17,320 nt of DNA from assembly GCF_004570345.1 (NCBI RefSeq), contig NZ_SPQM01000106.1:1-17320 (forward strand). The letters are read 5' to 3'. Origin of the DNA: Blastococcus sp. CT_GayMR20. GTDB taxonomy: Bacteria > Actinomycetota > Actinomycetes > Mycobacteriales > Geodermatophilaceae. Below the pieces are notes generated by a model. That model saw only the letters and a program-made list of their open reading frames with translations, was not told the DNA's origin and ran no database searches. Below, piece by piece: positions 13,576 to 17,320 of the stretch (its first letter is position 1; every line of letters starts with the position of its first letter). Made by a program: the position numbers and the translations under genes.

Positions 13576-15291
13576 CACGCTCCAGCGGATCTCCGTGCCG
13601 GACACCGCGGCGACGCACGTGAGCCGTCCGCCCCGGCGTTCGGCACGGTCGGCCAGGTTGGCCAGGCCGCTGCGCACCGTCACCGGCGGCAGCCCGCGCC
13701 CGTCGTCGGTCACGACGACCGCCACCTCGTCGGTGACGTCGACGCTGACCGTCATCCGCTGCGCGTCGGCGTGCCGGACGACGTTGGTGGCCAGCTCCCG
13801 GACGACGGCCACGACGTCCAGGACGAGGTCCGGGGGCAGGTCGTCGCGGTCGTACCGGACGCGTAGGTCGGGCCGTAGGTAGTGGCCCTCGGTGACCGAC
13901 CGGAGCACCTCGGCCAGCCGTTTCCCCACCGCGGCAGGGGAGACGTCCTCGGACTCGTGCAGCTCGAAGATCGCCGTCCGGATGCGGGCGATGGTGCCGT
14001 GCAGGTCGTCGACGCTGCGCGACAAGCGGGCGGCGGACTCGGGCTGCTCCGGCTCCATCGACCGGCTCAGCCGGTCGAGGGAGAGCGCCGTGGCGAAGAT
14101 CCGCTGGACGACGTGGTCGTGCAGGTCGCGGGCGATGCGGTCGCGGTCGGCCTGCACCTGGAGCCGGCGTTCCCGCTGCTGGGCACGGGCCAGCTCCAGG
14201 ACGACGGAGGCCTGCGCGGCGAACGCGGTGAGCAGGTCGAGGTCGTCGGGCAGGAACGACTCGCGGCCGGACGCACGCAGCACCGCCAGCATCCCCCGGC
14301 CGGCGCCGTTGCCCATCGGGGCGACCATGCCGGGGCCGAACGACGCGGTGAGCTCGACGACCACCGCCGCCCGGGTGCCGATCACGGGCATCGTGCTGAT
14401 GTCCTCGATGAGGCGGGGCTCGTGGGCCTCGTGCAACGCGCCGAGATAGGTCCCGATCAGCGGCAGCCGCACGCCCTCGTAGTCGTCGGCGCCCTGGCCG
14501 ACGGCAGCGACGATCGTCATCGTCCGCGGGTCGTCCACGCTCGGGGCGAGCACTCCGGCCATGTCGGCCCCGGTGAGGGACAGGACCTGGGTGGAGACGG
14601 CGCGCAGCACCTCGTCGGGATCGGCTCCCGACAGGAGTGCCGTGGCCATCTCCGTGGCGGCCTGCCCCCACCGGCGCCGGCCCTCGGCACGCTCGGCCAA
14701 CCGGGCGTTCTCGATCGCCATGCCGGCCACCGCGGCCAGCGCCTGCGCCACCTCGACGTCGGCCGACGTGAACGTGCCGCCGGTGCGCTTCTCGGTCAGG
14801 TAGAGGTTGCCGAAGACCGCGTCGCCGACCCGTACCGGGACGCCCAGGAAGCTGCGCATCGGCGGATGCGCCGAAGGGAAGCCGACGGAGGCGGGGTGCT
14901 GGGTGAGGTCGTCCAGCCGCAGGACGGCGGGGTCGTCGACGAGCAGGCCGATGATGCCGCGCCCCGCGGGCGGCCGGCCGATGCGGTCCCGTTCGTCGGC
15001 GTCCATGCCCACGATCACGAAGCGGTCCAGCCGCCGGCCGTCCGCCGTCAGCACGCCGAGGGCCCCGTACCCGGCGTCGACGTGGCGCACCGCCGCCTGC
15101 ACGATGTCGTGCAGCGTCGACTCCAACTGGCTGCCGGACGCCGCCGCCCGCAGGGCGGCGGTCAGCACCGGGGCGACCCGGTCGTCGCCCTGCGGGGCGA
15201 CCGGGACCACGGGGTCGGGCGGGGGCACGGCCCGACGGTAGGAGTCCTGGGCGGGATCCGGAAGCGGTCCCGGAGCTGGGAGTGGGTTCAA
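13561..15291 (-). CDS. GAF-GAF sensor histidine kinase, DosS (DevS)-like, probable heme gas sensor
   Basis: This 576-residue soluble histidine kinase has a Pro-rich N-terminus (1-40), GAF-A (about 55-200), GAF-B (about 220-370), a HisKA_3 dimerisation helix with His391 (RIARDLHDHVVQR) and a HATPase domain with Asn503 (ELATNVVRHA) and DDGRGLP (529-535). GAF-A contains HPASVGFPSAHPPMRSFLGV and GNLYLTEK; His142 aligns with the proximal heme ligand His149 of M. tuberculosis DosS and Tyr164 with its distal Tyr171, with the same 22-residue separation. The protein should therefore sense O2, NO or CO and phosphorylate the adjacent regulator. The frame opens with TTG at 15291, 22 bp after the stress-protein stop, without a good ribosome binding site; GTG 15228 is an alternative start. 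Confidence 0.92.
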   Translation of the reverse strand: MNPLPAPGPLPDPAQDSYRRAVPPPDPVVPVAPQGDDRVAPVLTAALRAAASGSQLESTLHDIVQAAVRHVDAGYGALGVLTADGRRLDRFVIVGMDADERDRIGRPPAGRGIIGLLVDDPAVLRLDDLTQHPASVGFPSAHPPMRSFLGVPVRVGDAVFGNLYLTEKRTGGTFTSADVEVAQALAAVAGMAIENARLAERAEGRRRWGQAATEMATALLSGADPDEVLRAVSTQVLSLTGADMAGVLAPSVDDPRTMTIVAAVGQGADDYEGVRLPLIGTYLGALHEAHEPRLIEDISTMPVIGTRAAVVVELTASFGPGMVAPMGNGAGRGMLAVLRASGRESFLPDDLDLLTAFAAQASVVLELARAQQRERRLQVQADRDRIARDLHDHVVQRIFATALSLDRLSRSMEPEQPESAARLSRSVDDLHGTIARIRTAIFELHESEDVSPAAVGKRLAEVLRSVTEGHYLRPDLRVRYDRDDLPPDLVLDVVAVVRELATNVVRHADAQRMTVSVDVTDEVAVVVTDDGRGLPPVTVRSGLANLADRAERRGGRLTCVAAVSGTEIRWSVPAPR

Positions 15292-15313
15292 CGACGGGTA
15301 CGACCGGCGGACC

Positions 15314-15844
15314 TCATGCGCCGCGGGCCAGCCGGCGGGCCGGCGGGCGAGGGACGGCCTGGCGGAGCACCGACTTCCCCCGCGGGCCGACGACGACGAG
15401 GTCCGCGCCGCGGGTGGCGGCGGTCAGGGCCTCGAAGACCGTCCGGTCCAGGACCGAGGTACGGATGCGTCCGCGCACCCCGGTCTCCGCGATCGCGCGG
15501 AGGACATGAGCCTCGAGCCGGTCGTGGGCCGCGAGCTGGGCCCGCAGGAGTACCCGGCTGGACCCGTCGAGGGGGTCGCCCGCGGGGTCGTCGAGCACGC
15601 TGACCGCGACGACCGTCGCCTCCCGGCGGGCCGCCTCGCGCAGGGCCCACACGAGACCCTGGTGCGACGCGGCGGTCCCGTCGACCTCGACGACCAGCCA
15701 GGGGTTCTGCCGGCGCGGCAGGAGGGGAGGGAGGTGCAGCGGCTCGACGTTCGCCGTCCCCGGCTCGCGGGGCGCCGGGACCGCGGGCTGCTGCTCCGGC
15801 GCGGGGTCCGGATCGGGCTCCCAGGGGGAGCGGATCTCGCTCAT
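15314..15844 (-). CDS. Universal stress protein family, degenerate C-terminus
   Basis: This is a 176-residue protein with one UspA-like domain after a Pro/Glu-rich disordered N-terminus (MSEIRSPWEPDPDPAPEQQP, then to about 46). WLVVEVDGTAASHQGLVWALREAARREATVVAVSVLDD (49-86) is the typical first strand, DG loop and helix; ADLVVVGPRGKSVLRQAV (147-164) is the late strand and GxxG. The ATP-binding pattern GxxG-9x-G(S/T) is broken (Arg-Pro at the final position), and the last beta strand is replaced by a basic tail, PRPPARRLARGA. ATP binding is therefore doubtful. ATG at 15844 is preferred over an upstream frame because a DosR-like box and a -10-like hexamer lie before it. It is probably cotranscribed with the downstream kinase, 22 bp away. 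Confidence 0.82.
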   Translation of the reverse strand: MSEIRSPWEPDPDPAPEQQPAVPAPREPGTANVEPLHLPPLLPRRQNPWLVVEVDGTAASHQGLVWALREAARREATVVAVSVLDDPAGDPLDGSSRVLLRAQLAAHDRLEAHVLRAIAETGVRGRIRTSVLDRTVFEALTAATRGADLVVVGPRGKSVLRQAVPRPPARRLARGA

Positions 15845-15850
15845 GCGCGC

Positions 15851-15893
15851 ATCGTGACGGCATGATCGCCGGGGCGGCAGGGACCAAGGACCC
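15851..15893 (-). promoter_or_regulatory. DosR-box-like site and leaderless-type promoter of the stress-protein/kinase operon
   Basis: GGGACCAAGGACCC (15880-15893) matches the core of the mycobacterial DosR box (GGGACTAAAGTCCC form) at 11 of 14 positions. CACGAT on the minus strand (15851-15856) ends 6 nt before the ATG at 15844. If transcription starts at that ATG, the box is centred near -42, where DosR commonly binds next to the -35 region. The match was judged by eye. Confidence 0.5.
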
Positions 15894-15914
15894 GGGCCCA
15901 GGGGGTTCCGAGGG

Positions 15915-15935
15915 GATCCGGATGGGTTCCGGATC
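15915..15935. promoter_or_regulatory. Intergenic inverted repeat between the usp and diguanylate cyclase genes
   Basis: GATCCGG (15915-15921) and CCGGATC (15929-15935) are perfect 7-bp arms with a 7-nt spacer, about 30 bp beyond the DosR-like box. A separate 11-bp dyad, GGACG-C-CGTCC, lies at 15972-15982. Both fall in the 205-bp divergent gap and could be operators for either gene. Confidence 0.35.
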
Positions 15936-16049
15936 GACAAGCGTGCGTGTCAGTACCCCGCGTGAGCAACGGGACGCCGTCCGTCACTCGGAGGGGGTAG
16001 TGGGCCCCGGACGCTCAAGATTCGGCGCCCAGGACCCGATCCCTAGGGC

Positions 16050-17320
16050 ATGAGCCTTCTCCGTCGGCTGCGCAGCACCAGCCTGCTGACCCGCTTCGGC
16101 GTGATCAGCCTGCTGCTGACCGTCGCGGTGGGCGCCGTGCTCTCCACCATGCTGAGCAGCGCCATCGAGGGCCGCGCCCGCCAGCAGGCCGAGGACGCGG
16201 CCCTGATGGCGGTGCGCCTGGGGCTGCAGCCGCAGTTCACCCGGGACGACCTCGCCGACGGTTTCGACGCCGACCGCCTGGCGAACGTCGAGGAGACCGT
16301 CGACGACGCCGCCGAGCAGTTCGGCACGGGGGGTTCGAAGCTGGCCGCCTTCGACCCGATCGAGCTGAAGGTCTTCAACGCCGACCGCACCATCGTCTAC
16401 CACTCGGAGAGCCCCGAGCTGGTCGGCGAGACGTCGCGCTCCGGTGAGCTCGGTGCAGCGCTCGACGGCTACGTCGTCTCGGGCTTCGCCCACTCCGCCG
16501 ACGACAGCGCCGCCAGCGAGGACGGCGAGCACCAGCTGCTCGAGGTCTACGTGCCCCTGCAGTACGACGGCGCCGACCGACCGGACGGCGTCATCGAGCT
16601 GTACCTGCCGTACGCGCCGATCGCTGCCGCCGTCCGCGAGGACGTGCGGACCATGACGATCGCGCTGGCCGTCAGCCTGACCGTCTTCTACCTCGTCGTC
16701 TTCCGCCTGATCGCCTCGGCGTCCACGCGGCTGCGCCGCCAGACCGAGGACCTGCAGACCTCCGCCGAGCGCGACCGCCACCAGGCGACGCACGACGGGC
16801 TGACCGGTCTGGCGAACCGCGAGCTCCTGCGCGACCGGCTCGGCCAGGGCCTGGCGACGGCGAGCCGCTCGGACGGCGAGGTCGCCCTGCTGCTCATCGA
16901 CCTCGACCGCTTCAAGGAGATCAACGACACCCTGGGCCACTCCTACGGCGACAAGCTGCTGTGCCAGGTCGGGCCGCGCCTGCAGTCGGTGCTGCGCGAC
17001 GGTGACACCGTGGCGCGGCTGGGCGGCGACGAGTTCGCCGTCCTGTTGCCCCACGTGGAGGGCATCGGCGAGGCCGAGGCGGTCGCCGAACGGCTGCGCC
17101 TGTCGCTGCACCAGCGGTTCGACGTGGACGGCGTCGCGCTCGACGTCGAGGCCAGCATCGGCGTCGCCCTGTCCCCGTGGCACGGCACGGACACCGAGGA
17201 ACTGCTGCGCAACGCCGACATCGCGATGTACGTGGCCAAGGAGATGAAGGCCGGCGCGGTCGTCTTCGAGCCCACCGAGCACGTCACGGCGCCGTCCCGG
17301 ATCACGGTCCTCGGCGACCT
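16050..17320 (+). CDS. Membrane-anchored diguanylate cyclase (GGDEF), C-terminus beyond window
   Basis: The first 423 residues are visible; the gene continues past the window. A short basic N-terminus precedes membrane segment 1 (about 14-36). An extracytoplasmic sensor region (about 37-200, PDC/Cache-like with KVFNADRTIVYHSESPELVG) follows, then membrane segment 2 (about 202-222), a short coiled linker and a GGDEF domain. The active-site motif RLGGDEFAVLL is intact (GGDEF 325-329), preceded by DxLTGLANR (249-256) and IDLDRFKEINDTLGH (283-297). The inhibitory I-site RxxD is present (Arg316, Asp319). It should make cyclic di-GMP from two GTP. The end, ITVLGD, resembles the junction to an EAL domain, so a bifunctional protein is likely. 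An in-frame stop at 16044 fixes ATG 16050; no strong ribosome binding site is seen. Confidence 0.92.
   Translation, partial: MSLLRRLRSTSLLTRFGVISLLLTVAVGAVLSTMLSSAIEGRARQQAEDAALMAVRLGLQPQFTRDDLADGFDADRLANVEETVDDAAEQFGTGGSKLAAFDPIELKVFNADRTIVYHSESPELVGETSRSGELGAALDGYVVSGFAHSADDSAASEDGEHQLLEVYVPLQYDGADRPDGVIELYLPYAPIAAAVREDVRTMTIALAVSLTVFYLVVFRLIASASTRLRRQTEDLQTSAERDRHQATHDGLTGLANRELLRDRLGQGLATASRSDGEVALLLIDLDRFKEINDTLGHSYGDKLLCQVGPRLQSVLRDGDTVARLGGDEFAVLLPHVEGIGEAEAVAERLRLSLHQRFDVDGVALDVEASIGVALSPWHGTDTEELLRNADIAMYVAKEMKAGAVVFEPTEHVTAPSRITVLGD

Noticed and set aside
15984..17282. 432-codon minus-strand open frame opposite the GGDEF gene
   Set aside because: The plus strand carries intact GGDEF and I-site motifs; the antisense translation shows no domain.

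Overview
This is a very GC-rich window with near-saturated G/C at third codon positions, frequent GTG starts and short gaps. The gene content points to a soil-type actinobacterium: a FadE5-type acyl-CoA dehydrogenase, an F420-type luciferase-like oxidoreductase, a maleylpyruvate-isomerase-like fold protein, and a DosR/DosS-like pair. A relative of Geodermatophilaceae is a reasonable guess but is inference only. No rRNA, tRNA, CRISPR array, insertion sequence or phage gene is visible.

Layout. 1-4984 is almost entirely minus strand: a truncated short-chain dehydrogenase, two small acidic proteins, a fadE5-like gene with its own terminator and a repeated operator, a LapA-domain membrane protein, a 54-residue protein, an intergenic inverted-repeat element, a conserved hypothetical protein, a TetR regulator and a 45-residue protein. 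5079-7719 (minus) is a tightly coupled Zn/Mn ABC importer operon (binding lipoprotein, ATPase, permease; both junctions overlap by 4 bp) behind a 21-bp Zur-like palindrome. 7793-9776 holds an F420-type oxidoreductase and a divergent TIGR03084-like protein around a perfect 12-bp palindrome, plus a coupled 22-residue mini-gene. 9773-10882 (minus) holds a 48-residue acidic protein and a ribokinase.

11008-17320 is the most interesting part. A UbiG-like methyltransferase and a type III polyketide synthase (plus strand) run into a DosR-like response regulator. This meets, tail to tail, a DosS-like GAF-GAF histidine kinase that keeps the heme-ligand histidine and the distal tyrosine of mycobacterial DosS. 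Upstream of the kinase, on its strand, is a universal stress protein gene preceded by a DosR-box-like sequence. A divergent membrane diguanylate cyclase follows and runs off the window. In Mycobacterium tuberculosis the order is usp (Rv3134c)-devR-devS; here the same three parts are present with the regulator gene on the opposite strand.

Working hypothesis (inference): an oxygen/NO/CO-sensing module lies next to a small polyketide pathway that may make a methylated phenolic or quinone lipid for low-oxygen life. Several promoters look leaderless, with a TANNNT-type hexamer 6 nt before the start codon.
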